Shown: in pieces, positions 28,265-36,844 of the stretch
Position numbering within the stretch: position 1 is the stretch's first letter
Layout: each line of letters begins with the position of its first letter
Assembly (NCBI GenBank): GCA_025370845.1
Contig: JAMXFF010000026.1
Span: 1-64,000, forward strand
DNA length: 64,000 nucleotides
Direction: 5' to 3'
Source of the DNA: Laspinema palackyanum D2a
GTDB taxonomy: Bacteria; Cyanobacteriota; Cyanobacteriia; Cyanobacteriales; Laspinemataceae
Notes under the pieces: generated by a model
Seen by the model: the letters and a program-made list of their open reading frames with translations, nothing else
Database searches by the model: none
Told to the model about the DNA's origin: nothing
Translations under genes and position numbers: made by a program

Positions 28265-29956
28265 GTGAAAATTCTCTATTTCTTACTCAAAACCGGTTTG
28301 TTTCTAAGTCTGCCTCTAGGGTTTTCCCTAGCAGCGACTCTGATTGCGCCGAGTTCAGTCCAAGCACAAACGAATCAATCTGATATTGGCGGCGGGAGTG
28401 GAAATGCCAGCACCATAATCAATGGCAACTCCAATATCAAAGTCATCACCACCATTATTACCAACCAATCCGATAGTACCGGGGGAGTCATTGGCGGCGG
28501 GGGTACGATTATTCGAGAAATTACCATCTCGATTACCCGAATTTTAATCGACGGCAGTTTGAGCAACCTTTCTCCATTTCCAACCCCTACCCCCCCTGGG
28601 CAAAGCACCGGCACCCCAACGGCAACGCCCACACCCCCAACCCCAACGCCACCTCCGACTATCGAACAGGTTTCTACCCCGGAACCGGCACCTGTTCTGG
28701 AATCTGCGGTTCCTGAACCAACCCCTCAACCGCCACTGCCGACCGCCCAACAGCCAGAACCCCAACAATCTGCTCCCGTTTCCACGAATCAATCGGATTC
28801 AACCGGAAATACTCCCACACCAGCCCCTCTCCCCGGAGCAGGAGGGCCCCAAAACCCCGCGATTCAAGTTCTGGAAATACCCTTAGGACCTCAACGGTTT
28901 GTCATGCTGGTGCCTCCAGGTAACAATGGACGGGGCAATGCTTTCGGGACTCTAGTTGCATTAGCCAACTTAGGCGAAAGAGCTCCCATGCGCCTGTTAG
29001 GACGTTGGACCTGGGGTAGCTGGGGCGGAATGCTGGTCCGCATCGGCAATCAACGTATGTTTATTAGCCTCGCCGGGATTTCTCCGGGTTCCTCTGAAAA
29101 TAACCCTGTGTTACCTGGTGGCATGGAAGATGGAGCCTTTAGTTTCGTAGGCGTCGTCACTGGGGCGTGGGTTGACCCTCCGGTTGCGGAAGGATTCCGC
29201 TACACCATGAACTCGGATTCTCTGTTTACGGAGATTCAAGATTTCCCCACAGGTTTCCCCAATCCGTTTACCGTCTCCGTCAATGGTCAAGAACTGGGTG
29301 AATTTGGTCCTGGGGACTCGGTAGATTTTACCCAGTTTCCCGGCGGTGGCGTCAAAGAGTTTACCATCACGGGTTTAACGCCCTTAGTCGATCCAGAAAA
29401 TCCCATTGCTTTCCCCTTGAAAGTTGGGTTTAATACCGAAACTGCTGATTTTACAATGGGTGCGATTCTCGATCCCGAAGCGGTGGCGTTCTATGAGGAA
29501 AATCCCGTCGGACCGCAACCGTTCACCTTTAATATCCTCAGCGATGGCGGACAGATGGAAGTCGTCCCAGCTTCTACATCGGAAGTCTTGCGCGAAAATG
29601 CCGATCGCGTTGCTCAGGGAATTGAGGATTCCAGCAAACGTCAGCAGTTCTTAACCACTGTCGCAGCGGTTGAAACCGATTTGAACAAATTATCCTCTAC
29701 CTTCCAAACTTTACTCCCGGTTGGTGGTGGACTAAATGCCACGGGATTAAATCCATCCATGAGTTCAGTGGCAAATCTGCGTCAGTCCCTCCCCTTGTTA
29801 CTGGAACAGTTGGGTACTCTCTCGGATAATGCTTCTGAATCTGAGGCAATGGCGATCGCCAATATGATCAACGAAGTCGAAGGCATGACCAGCTTGCTTG
29901 AAGCGGTTACCCCAATGCTGTCTCAGATGCGAGAGTCCCTTGCTATTGCTCGCTAG
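28265..29956 (+). CDS. Exported protein with proline-rich linker
   Basis: The 563-residue protein has a signal peptide (1-35, ending VQAQ). An Asn/Ile-rich stretch contains two TNQSD repeats (TNQSDIGGGSG, TNQSDSTGGVIGGG). A Thr/Pro/Glu-rich linker spans about 100-190 (TPTATPTPPTPTPPP) and ends in a third TNQSDSTG. A globular part of about 350 residues follows, ending in helical repeats (RQSLPLLLEQLGTLSDNASESEAMAIANMI). I recognise no enzyme motif. The GTG at 28265 has AGGAGG 6 nt upstream and is better placed than the GTG two codons earlier. With the preceding gene it forms an exported pair, perhaps an envelope structure. Confidence 0.7.
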   Translation: MKILYFLLKTGLFLSLPLGFSLAATLIAPSSVQAQTNQSDIGGGSGNASTIINGNSNIKVITTIITNQSDSTGGVIGGGGTIIREITISITRILIDGSLSNLSPFPTPTPPGQSTGTPTATPTPPTPTPPPTIEQVSTPEPAPVLESAVPEPTPQPPLPTAQQPEPQQSAPVSTNQSDSTGNTPTPAPLPGAGGPQNPAIQVLEIPLGPQRFVMLVPPGNNGRGNAFGTLVALANLGERAPMRLLGRWTWGSWGGMLVRIGNQRMFISLAGISPGSSENNPVLPGGMEDGAFSFVGVVTGAWVDPPVAEGFRYTMNSDSLFTEIQDFPTGFPNPFTVSVNGQELGEFGPGDSVDFTQFPGGGVKEFTITGLTPLVDPENPIAFPLKVGFNTETADFTMGAILDPEAVAFYEENPVGPQPFTFNILSDGGQMEVVPASTSEVLRENADRVAQGIEDSSKRQQFLTTVAAVETDLNKLSSTFQTLLPVGGGLNATGLNPSMSSVANLRQSLPLLLEQLGTLSDNASESEAMAIANMINEVEGMTSLLEAVTPMLSQMRESLAIAR

Positions 29957-30006
29957 GACAAGAAACTAGGTTTCTGTACCAGAAACACAGGATTCTAGGG
30001 TTAACG

Positions 30007-30056
30007 AATCCGCCGATGAACTGCTTTTCCTTAAAAAGTGGGTTCATTGGCGGATT
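30007..30056. terminator. Bidirectional hairpin between convergent genes
   Basis: AATCCGCCGATGAAC and GTTCATTGGCGGATT are inverted complements with one mismatch, 20 nt apart, followed by TTGTG. It sits between two convergent genes. Confidence 0.65.
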
Positions 30057-30119
30057 TTGTGTAGATAGGGAAAATTTCCCGTATCTCTACAGAATTTAGG
30101 GTCTAATTGGTATTTTGAG

Positions 30120-31286
30120 TCAGGCTGATTTCGATAAGACTAGGGTCCCGTGGTTGTCCATTCCCACAAGTTTTGGGGAACCGGCCCGATCGCCATTGTG
30201 GGAATTTCCCCCGGCACTAAAGGTCTGAAAATAGCGCCGGACCTGGGGTGGAAACTCGGGAAAATCAAAACTGCCATCTCCACAAGCAATATCCGCCCAG
30301 AAATAGCGTAAAGTTGGGGCGAGAATCTCCGCTTGAGACTGGGGTAAATTGAGCGGGGAGGCCATAAGCAACTGCATCATAAACCGATGAGAGCGATCGC
30401 CCATCCACTCTCGCGACAGTTCCAGCAATTGCGGCCATCCCGGGACCGACTCAATCCGATGGGTGCAAATATCTAAACAATGCTGACCCTCGATATTCGT
30501 GCGATAGTGAAACACTCGGTAGGGGTGAGGATGACTGACCAAAGAACCCGTCGTGATATCATAGATGCCCGGGTCCGAGGCGACATCCTGGACGTGCAAA
30601 TGTCCCGTTAACACAATCTGTACCCCTGCCTCCTGCAACATTTCCACCAGAGTGGGTGCATTGTCTAACATATACCTCCGTCCCATCGCGTGTTGGGATT
30701 GTCCCGGTAAATGTTCTAAAACATTATGGTGAATCATCACCATCACCTGTTCATCTGGAGTAACCTGCTCCAATACCCCTTGCAGCCATCGCAATTGCTG
30801 TAAATCCATCCGCCCGAGTTGCTTGCCATTTTCGTCAAATTGGTTAGAATTAAGACCAATGAGGCGGACTCCAGGTAAGACTTCATGGCTGTAGTAAAGT
30901 TGCTCGGGATTTTGATAACCGAATTGACGATAATAATAGGGAAAATCAGCCAGACCAATAGACTTTTTATCTGCGATCGCCACCGGCACATCATGATTTC
31001 CGGGAATCACATAAGCAGGAAATGGCAATTTTGTCAAGCGGTCTGCTAACCATTCATGATTAGCGGGTTCTCCATGCTGAGTTAAATCCCCAGGTAGGAG
31101 TAAAAAATCAAGATCCAGTTGAGCTAAATGGGCCAAGGCAGCTTCTAAAGCCGGGATACTCACTTCAACCAAATGAAACCGGCTGGGGTGATCTAAAATC
31201 GTTTCCCGAACAGCAACGTGCGGATCGCTGATCACGGCAAATTTAAAATCTCGCACTGTTTTCTTGTCCAAAAATTTCCCAGTCAT
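30120..31286 (-). CDS. Calcineurin-like metallophosphoesterase
   Basis: The 388-residue protein contains every block of the two-metal phosphoesterase site: SDPHVAV at 20-26, LLPGDLTQHGEP near 62-73, GNHDVP near 96-101, MVMIHHNVLEHL near 183, and the GHLHVQD pair of histidines near 228. The layout resembles CpdA-type cyclic-nucleotide phosphodiesterases, but the extra C-terminal 120 residues are not typical, so the substrate is uncertain. There is no signal peptide. Confidence 0.85.
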   Translation of the reverse strand: MTGKFLDKKTVRDFKFAVISDPHVAVRETILDHPSRFHLVEVSIPALEAALAHLAQLDLDFLLLPGDLTQHGEPANHEWLADRLTKLPFPAYVIPGNHDVPVAIADKKSIGLADFPYYYRQFGYQNPEQLYYSHEVLPGVRLIGLNSNQFDENGKQLGRMDLQQLRWLQGVLEQVTPDEQVMVMIHHNVLEHLPGQSQHAMGRRYMLDNAPTLVEMLQEAGVQIVLTGHLHVQDVASDPGIYDITTGSLVSHPHPYRVFHYRTNIEGQHCLDICTHRIESVPGWPQLLELSREWMGDRSHRFMMQLLMASPLNLPQSQAEILAPTLRYFWADIACGDGSFDFPEFPPQVRRYFQTFSAGGNSHNGDRAGSPKLVGMDNHGTLVLSKSA

Positions 31287-31496
31287 AAGTTATAAAATAA
31301 AAAACACAGAGTTGAAAAATAGAGGAATCAAAAAATGGCTATCACTTTCCCAGGGGATTGACCTCTAATTCAGGTTGTTAAGGACCCTTAAAATTCGGAT
31401 TCCCAGGCCCAATTTTGTTGTTTTCCCCTGGGTTTGATAGCCTCCAAGAGGAACTCAACTGGAGTTTAAACTGTATTTAGTTTACCAAGGAAAGCA

Positions 31497-33098
31497 ATGA
31501 GTGACGCTGAAAATCCCACCAACAATAACCCAGAACCGATCGCACCCCCGGAATTGAGCCAGATAGAACCGGCGTCTCAACCGAGCGATCCCATCCTCAA
31601 CCCGGAGATATCCCCCACGGATTTAGGATCAGAAGAAGACTGGGAAACGGTAGAATTTCCCAATGCCATCAGTATTGATGCCTTATTGATAAATAGTGAA
31701 GAAGAAGAAAAACTCAGCGCCGAGATCCTCAGCCGGACTGAATCCATTGGGGAGGCGATCGCCCGCATCAATGCCCCCTCTGTTTCTTCAGCAGCGTCAC
31801 CAGAAGCGGTACTTTTAGAACAACTGCAACAGGAAAACTTGGAACTCGATGGCAGAGTTGAACAACTCGAAACCCTGCTGCATGAATGTAGACAATCCTT
31901 ACAACAACAGCGATCGCAAGCCTTAGATCGCCAAAAACTCTTAGACCGGCGTACCCTGGAGCTCAAAAGTATCACTGGACAAATCGAGCATTTGTCTGAA
32001 CATATCCAATCGGCGACCCAACAAATCCAACAGCAGCAACAACAAATCGCCGCCCTAGGGACTCAACTACAAACCAGCCAAGAAATTAGAGCGAAACTGG
32101 AACGGGAATGCGCCCTCACCCAGCAACGCTATCACGAACAGTCCCAGATTTTAGTTCAAACCCAAACCACCTGTCAGGACCTGCGAGCTCGCCTGCATCG
32201 CCAGCAACGCCACACCTTGCAATTTAAAGCGGCCCTGGAAAAATGTATTGAGACCCCCTTAGAAAAAGCCACTGCGATCGCCTCCCTGCGGCAGTCCACC
32301 CTAGAAGAACCCCAGGATATGGTCGAAACGGGCGCAAAAGAAGCGATCGCCAACCCGAATCCCGCCAACACCACCCTATTCCCGAAAGCGGACCCCATCA
32401 AACCTTGGTCCATTGCGGATTCCGATTCACCCGAACCCAGGCAGCAACCCATCCCCGAAGTCAAATCTGGGCCAGACTTATCCAAAATTCGCCTGCCTTT
32501 GTCCGTCAAAGCAGAGCATTTGCAACCCTTTCCGTCCCATATTCCAACCCAGGAACCTATCCCAGATCAACCTTCTACTCGCAACGAAACCCCGTCCAAA
32601 GACTCGGACAATGAGCAACCCGTCTGGGAAGATTTAGACTCATTGATTGAGAAGCCTCATTTAGAACCCAAACGCGATCGCCCAGTGATTTTGGCCCCAG
32701 CGACTTCTGCCTTATCCCTGCATATCCCCTCCGTCCCCGTGGTGTCTCCCTTAACCGACAGAATAGGCGATCGGGCTACCGACTCCAGCAGCAAGGGTTC
32801 TCAAACCCCGGCCCCTGTTCAACCCGAACCCCTACTCACCGGCAATAGCGAGGTGCAACTGTTGTTACAAGCTAAAGCCTTCTCGGAACAATCCCAAAGC
32901 AATAGTTCCCCCCCCCTCCAATTACCCGGGGAATCCCCTAAAACGGGGCAGGAACAGGCCAATTTAGGGTCTAATACCGCCGGAGGGTCAAACGAATCCA
33001 GTTGGCCTGCACCTGTCGTCTATCCCGTGCGATCGGCCCAGAAAAAACGCAACTCCTTCTCAGCGGTAGAATTACCCAGTTTCTCCAATAAAAAATAA
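31497..33098 (+). CDS. Coiled-coil protein with disordered tail
   Basis: The 533-residue protein is not a family I recognise. Residues 1-60 are acidic and Pro-rich. Residues about 100-250 form a long Gln/Leu-rich coiled coil with heptads such as LEQLQQENLELDGRVEQLET and IQQQQQQIAALGTQL. The rest is Pro/Ser/Glu-rich and probably disordered. No membrane helix or signal peptide is present. The last 16 codons are repeated, in frame but after the stop, 102 bp downstream. A structural or polar-organising role is possible but not shown. Confidence 0.7.
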   Translation: MSDAENPTNNNPEPIAPPELSQIEPASQPSDPILNPEISPTDLGSEEDWETVEFPNAISIDALLINSEEEEKLSAEILSRTESIGEAIARINAPSVSSAASPEAVLLEQLQQENLELDGRVEQLETLLHECRQSLQQQRSQALDRQKLLDRRTLELKSITGQIEHLSEHIQSATQQIQQQQQQIAALGTQLQTSQEIRAKLERECALTQQRYHEQSQILVQTQTTCQDLRARLHRQQRHTLQFKAALEKCIETPLEKATAIASLRQSTLEEPQDMVETGAKEAIANPNPANTTLFPKADPIKPWSIADSDSPEPRQQPIPEVKSGPDLSKIRLPLSVKAEHLQPFPSHIPTQEPIPDQPSTRNETPSKDSDNEQPVWEDLDSLIEKPHLEPKRDRPVILAPATSALSLHIPSVPVVSPLTDRIGDRATDSSSKGSQTPAPVQPEPLLTGNSEVQLLLQAKAFSEQSQSNSSPPLQLPGESPKTGQEQANLGSNTAGGSNESSWPAPVVYPVRSAQKKRNSFSAVELPSFSNKK

Positions 33099-33254
33099 AC
33101 TACACCTCCGGTCCCCTCCCCTGTGTCTTGGGGAGGGTTAGGGTGGGGTCCTCACTCCTTCTCAGCAGCAGAATTACCGAGTTTCTCGAATAAAAAATAA
33201 ACTGCACCTCCGGTCCCCTCCCCTTAGCAAGGGGAGGGTTAGGGTGGGGTCCTC
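33052..33254. repeat. Tandem duplication of about 102 bp over a gene end
   Basis: The segment 33052-33153 (end of the coiled-coil gene plus 55 bp) is repeated at 33154-33254 with about 90 percent identity by eye. Each copy contains ATTCTC-like SFSA.ELPSFSNKK codons, the stop, and the CACCTCCGGTCCCCTCCCC repeat arm. Confidence 0.85.
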
Positions 33255-33483
33255 CTGACATGGCCAAGCCATGTCAGGAAGAAGTATTCCGTGGAGGGTG
33301 TCGGCGGTGAAGTGACGATCGCCACGTCACGAAGAAGAGGTTTCCCCACCCTCCATACAGGCGCGATCGCTGTAAAGAGTTACGCGCAGTCGGCGGTAAG
33401 CGGAGCTATCCCGTAGGGAATCGCCACCTCAGAAGAACCCCACCCTAGCCCTCCCCTTGCCAAGGGGAGGGGACCGGAGGTGC
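33204..33483. mobile_element. MITE-like palindromic element, copy 1
   Basis: The ends are inverted repeats of about 50 bp. The left reads GCACCTCCGGTCCCCTCCCC, then AAGGGGAGGGTTAGGGTGGGGT; the right is its complement up to CCGGAGGTGC. Inside are a TGACATGG/CCATGTCA hairpin and a GGTAAGCGGAGCTATCCCGTAGGGAATCGCC block. The second copy at 54313-54587 has the same ends, with the internal blocks in reversed order. It encodes nothing and needs a transposase in trans if mobile. Confidence 0.8.
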
Positions 33484-33490
33484 TCAACCT

Positions 33491-35578
33491 TCACCCACTC
33501 ACCCCTTCTTCTACGGTTGGATTTTTTTTGCCCAGATTCCAGCGTTTTAACTCACCCTGTGGGCGTCCCAGTCCATCAGTTAGGGCATAACTTTTAGCCA
33601 GTAACCACAGCCATAACCCTGGAAATCGAGGTTCTAATCCCGGTTGAATAGTGCGAACAAATCCAGGCAACCAACCCAACACCCAACCGAGTAGAGAAAT
33701 CAGGGTAAAGTACAAATAACTGCCCACCCAGCGCAGCAAATCTTTTGGTCCCGCTAATTCCCAAATCCACAACAACAGGGACGGGTTTTGCCAAGCGGCT
33801 TTGAGTGCGAGTCGATGAAAGGTCAGCCAGTCTACACGGTCTTTAATAAACGTATCAGCCACAGGTCCCGGTTCATTGGCTAATACCCCAAAAAATGTAT
33901 TCAACATCGAGTTAATCCGTTCGGGGGGTAAGAACCGACCCGTGGGTACCATCATCCCTTTAGAAAACAGCCAAGTTACGGCAACATTGCTTTGAAAGGC
34001 ACGAATTTGGTTTAAGTGGCGCGACTCCAATAAATCATGTTTGAGGGCAGTATCTAGCAGGGTAGTTAACCGCGCCATATTGCGAACTAGGGAACCAAAT
34101 CCAGTGAAGACTAAGGGAGATTGTAAAGAGGCGGCATCCCCGATCGCAATCAAGCGATCAACGGCCACCCGGCGATCGTGACTTGCCACACTAAAATATC
34201 CGGGAATATAGCCAAAAGTAGCTTTTTTCCACTCTAGGCGATCGACATCGCACCGTCGATACTCCGGCAGAATGGTAAAAAAGTCCTCATACATTTCTAA
34301 TAACGAACCGGGGTTATCGGGGTGAACCTGATGGTAATGGAACAAATAAAAGGTGAGTTCTGAACCTGCTGCTGGGAATAACTCCCAAATCAGTTGTCGT
34401 CCCCGGGAAATATCCCCATGACTGTTGAGCACATCTCCATATTGGGAATCCCAGACTCCCGGTTCAAACCCATCGGCAATCACCGCACCCACCGTGGGAC
34501 AGACACTATCAAAGGTGCGACTGCCATTGAGTTGCCATGCGATCGGGGAAGCCGTTCCCATTGCATCCACCAACAGGCGACCCCCAGCCACTCGGTCCTC
34601 CCCCGTCGGGAGATGTTTTGCCTTGACCACTGCTTGCTGGGGTTCAATTTCAGCCGTGAGAAATTCCGTCTCATCCCAAATTTCTCCCCCCGCTTCCCGG
34701 AGTTTTGTGCCACAAAGTTTCAGCAGTTTTTCCGCATCGATCGCAATATTCAGAACCGTAGGCGTATGGAGAATGGCTGCTTTGCATTGGGGGGGGTTAT
34801 TGGCATCAAAGAATTTATGAAACCCATTTTTATATTCACAAGCAATCACACTTTCAAATTCTGCCGGAGTAAATAAACCCAAGTCAATCAAATTTTGAAA
34901 TTCACCCCGGGAAATATTCCATTCCCGGTTCATCCGACCAAACGGTAAACGTTCCAACAGCAGGACCCGATACCCCAGTCGCGCCATGACTGCGGCATGA
35001 ATCACACCCAAGGCCCCGCCAATGTAAATTAAATCGTAGGGGGGAGGGGTTAAAGATTCACTTTGGGGTTTTTGAAACAGCACCTGTTTGGGTTGTTGGG
35101 GATTGCGAACACCTTCGCGCCACCGTTGTTCCCACCAGTAGACTCGTTTGAGGTCGTATTCTCCGTTGGGAATTTTTTGAAAGTATTTAGCCGTGAGGGG
35201 GTAGTCTGAGGCTAATGCTTCAAAGATAGTTTGGTTGGATAAGTCGATTTCCGGGGGTTCAGGATAGTGGCAGGGAAACCGATCTCTGATTTGGCGAGTC
35301 AACCGGGCTATGATTTGTTTTTCCCCGGCAATGGGTCGTTGCGACCATCGGAAAACTTTCAGGTAGGCGGTTCTCTGAACCGTCCAGGTAAAGATAGACA
35401 GTTCCGGCGGATCTCCCGGTTCCGTGGCGGATGAGTTCAGTTCTTGACAAAATTCGATTCTTATGCCATCACGGGTAAGGAGTTTTTTTCCGAGGTCTGG
35501 AGTAAAGTCCTGGTGCAACCAAGTCCGAACGGCTGCGATATCCGGTGTGGGAACTTCTAAATAGAGGATTTCTTTCAT
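33491..35578 (-). CDS. FAD-dependent oxidoreductase of the CruA/CruP lycopene cyclase type
   Basis: The 695-residue protein has an unusual N-terminal domain (1-175) and a flavoprotein core. The core has a Rossmann start YDLIYIGGALGVIHAAVMARLGYRVLL at 181-207, then the LPFGRMNREWNISRGEFQNL segment typical of CruA and CruP, and a later FAD block RLIAIGDAASLQSPLVFTGFG. The C-terminal 100 residues carry two hydrophobic helices (YLYFTLISLLGWVLGWLPGF). CruA makes gamma-carotene from lycopene in some cyanobacteria. CruP limits oxidative damage and has little cyclase activity. I cannot separate the two by eye, so no symbol is given. Confidence 0.7.
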   Translation of the reverse strand: MKEILYLEVPTPDIAAVRTWLHQDFTPDLGKKLLTRDGIRIEFCQELNSSATEPGDPPELSIFTWTVQRTAYLKVFRWSQRPIAGEKQIIARLTRQIRDRFPCHYPEPPEIDLSNQTIFEALASDYPLTAKYFQKIPNGEYDLKRVYWWEQRWREGVRNPQQPKQVLFQKPQSESLTPPPYDLIYIGGALGVIHAAVMARLGYRVLLLERLPFGRMNREWNISRGEFQNLIDLGLFTPAEFESVIACEYKNGFHKFFDANNPPQCKAAILHTPTVLNIAIDAEKLLKLCGTKLREAGGEIWDETEFLTAEIEPQQAVVKAKHLPTGEDRVAGGRLLVDAMGTASPIAWQLNGSRTFDSVCPTVGAVIADGFEPGVWDSQYGDVLNSHGDISRGRQLIWELFPAAGSELTFYLFHYHQVHPDNPGSLLEMYEDFFTILPEYRRCDVDRLEWKKATFGYIPGYFSVASHDRRVAVDRLIAIGDAASLQSPLVFTGFGSLVRNMARLTTLLDTALKHDLLESRHLNQIRAFQSNVAVTWLFSKGMMVPTGRFLPPERINSMLNTFFGVLANEPGPVADTFIKDRVDWLTFHRLALKAAWQNPSLLLWIWELAGPKDLLRWVGSYLYFTLISLLGWVLGWLPGFVRTIQPGLEPRFPGLWLWLLAKSYALTDGLGRPQGELKRWNLGKKNPTVEEGVSG

Positions 35579-35619
35579 GATCAGCGATATTTACTCCGAT
35601 AAATCGGCTAAAAATAGGG

Positions 35620-35647
35620 TTGACAAGGGGGAAAAGTGCGCTAAGAT
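35620..35647 (+). promoter_or_regulatory. Sigma-70-like promoter
   Basis: TTGACA at 35620-35625 and TAAGAT at 35642-35647 are 16 bp apart and read toward the small gene at 35731. It is the clearest consensus pair in the window. Confidence 0.6.
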
Positions 35648-35730
35648 TCCGGTTACAGAATTAAAATTCCTTAAAAAAAGTTAAGAAACTCATCCTATTG
35701 ATTGATACCCAGGAGATCTGCGGATTAACC

Positions 35731-35964
35731 ATGAATTATCCCATTCCCACGAGTCCACAAGAACTGGTTGCGCTGCGGCAACAGCCCATTGATGAAGAAT
35801 TAGTGGCATCAGCGATCGCGGGGGTGATAAAAATCGCACGAGCACAGGGGAAGTCCTTGGAGGAAGTGACGGCAGAAGTTTTAGCCGACGACTCGCTACT
35901 CGACTTACATCAGCGACGGTGGCTGAGTGAATTAGTCTCTCAAGCCTGGGATAGTTTAGGGTAG
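35731..35964 (+). CDS. Small unknown soluble protein
   Basis: This 77-residue protein is acidic and mostly helical, with the pattern ELVALRQQPIDEELVASAIA followed by a helix-turn-helix-sized segment (SLEEVTAEVLADDSLLD...RRWLSELV). I do not recognise it. The ATG at 35731 is preferred, although AGGAG lies 15 nt upstream; a TTG at 35698 is the alternative. A good promoter at 35620 supports it as a gene. Confidence 0.6.
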   Translation: MNYPIPTSPQELVALRQQPIDEELVASAIAGVIKIARAQGKSLEEVTAEVLADDSLLDLHQRRWLSELVSQAWDSLG

Positions 35965-36289
35965 CGAGAAATAGCGCCCACCCTTACCCTATTCTAGGTC
36001 GCAGGATGACCAAGGGTCTCCCCCATCCGATTCGGGATGTCTAGCGGGTGGACCCTGATGCTTGCCGTTTCCCCTGTTCTCGCCCTAGCCTTCTTCAAGG
36101 ATTGTAATCCGTTAGAATAGCTGACTCTAGTTGATTGAACAGACTTCTGGGTTCGGTGTCAACTGCAACCCGCTAGAGTTCTACAGAATACCCGCGATCG
36201 CAGCACAAGGGCGATCGCGGGTATAATTTCATCCCCCATTCAGCATAAAATCATCTCCAGTTCATTCGTTCATTAGACAAGATCCGAAC
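35965..36289. other. Intergenic region before the TRAP genes
   Basis: 325 bp without a gene. Near its end, 36188-36224, a 14-bp stem ATACCCGCGATCGC with a 9-nt loop is built from two HIP1-like sites. It could end the upstream transcript. Confidence 0.5.
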
Positions 36290-36844
36290 TTGGATAAACT
36301 ATTACGCCTATCCACCCTGATCGATCGCCTGAATGAATATATCGGACGGTTCATGAGTTGGCTGGTCCTCCTGATGGTCCTCGTTGGCGTCTGGAACGTC
36401 ATCGGTCGCTATCTCGGACGTGCAGTGGGTCAAAATTTGACCTCCAATGCCCTAATTGAAACCCAATGGTATATTTTCGACCTGATTTTCCTCTTAGGTG
36501 CAGCTTATGCACTCAAACATGACGAGCACGTTCGAGTTGATGTTTTTTATAGCAGTTGGTCACCCAAACGGAAAGCCTTATTAGACTTAATCGGCACCCT
36601 GTTATTCCTGATTCCCTTCTCGATTTTGGTGATATTTTTCTCCTGGAATACCATCGCCGCATCTTGGGCGATCGGTGAAATTTCCCCAGATCCAGGAGGA
36701 TTACCCCGCTACCCCATTAAAACCGTTATTCTAATCAGCTTCTTCCTGCTCATTCTCCAAGGAATTTCCGAAGCGATTAAAAAGTTTGCTATTTTTAAAG
36801 GCTGGCTACCCCCCCACGAGGAACGTCATGAATCTGAGCTATGA
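36290..36844 (+). CDS. TRAP transporter small permease subunit (DctQ type)
   Basis: The 184-residue inner-membrane protein has four helices (about 21-40, 62-82, 100-125 and 145-165) and the DctQ family arrangement, including the DEHVRVDVFY motif. It pairs with the large permease in a sodium-driven, receptor-dependent uptake system. The frame starts at TTG. Its end overlaps the next gene by 17 bp, so the two are translated together. The substrate is unknown; 2-oxo acids or sulfonates are typical for the family. Confidence 0.88.
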   Translation: MDKLLRLSTLIDRLNEYIGRFMSWLVLLMVLVGVWNVIGRYLGRAVGQNLTSNALIETQWYIFDLIFLLGAAYALKHDEHVRVDVFYSSWSPKRKALLDLIGTLLFLIPFSILVIFFSWNTIAASWAIGEISPDPGGLPRYPIKTVILISFFLLILQGISEAIKKFAIFKGWLPPHEERHESEL

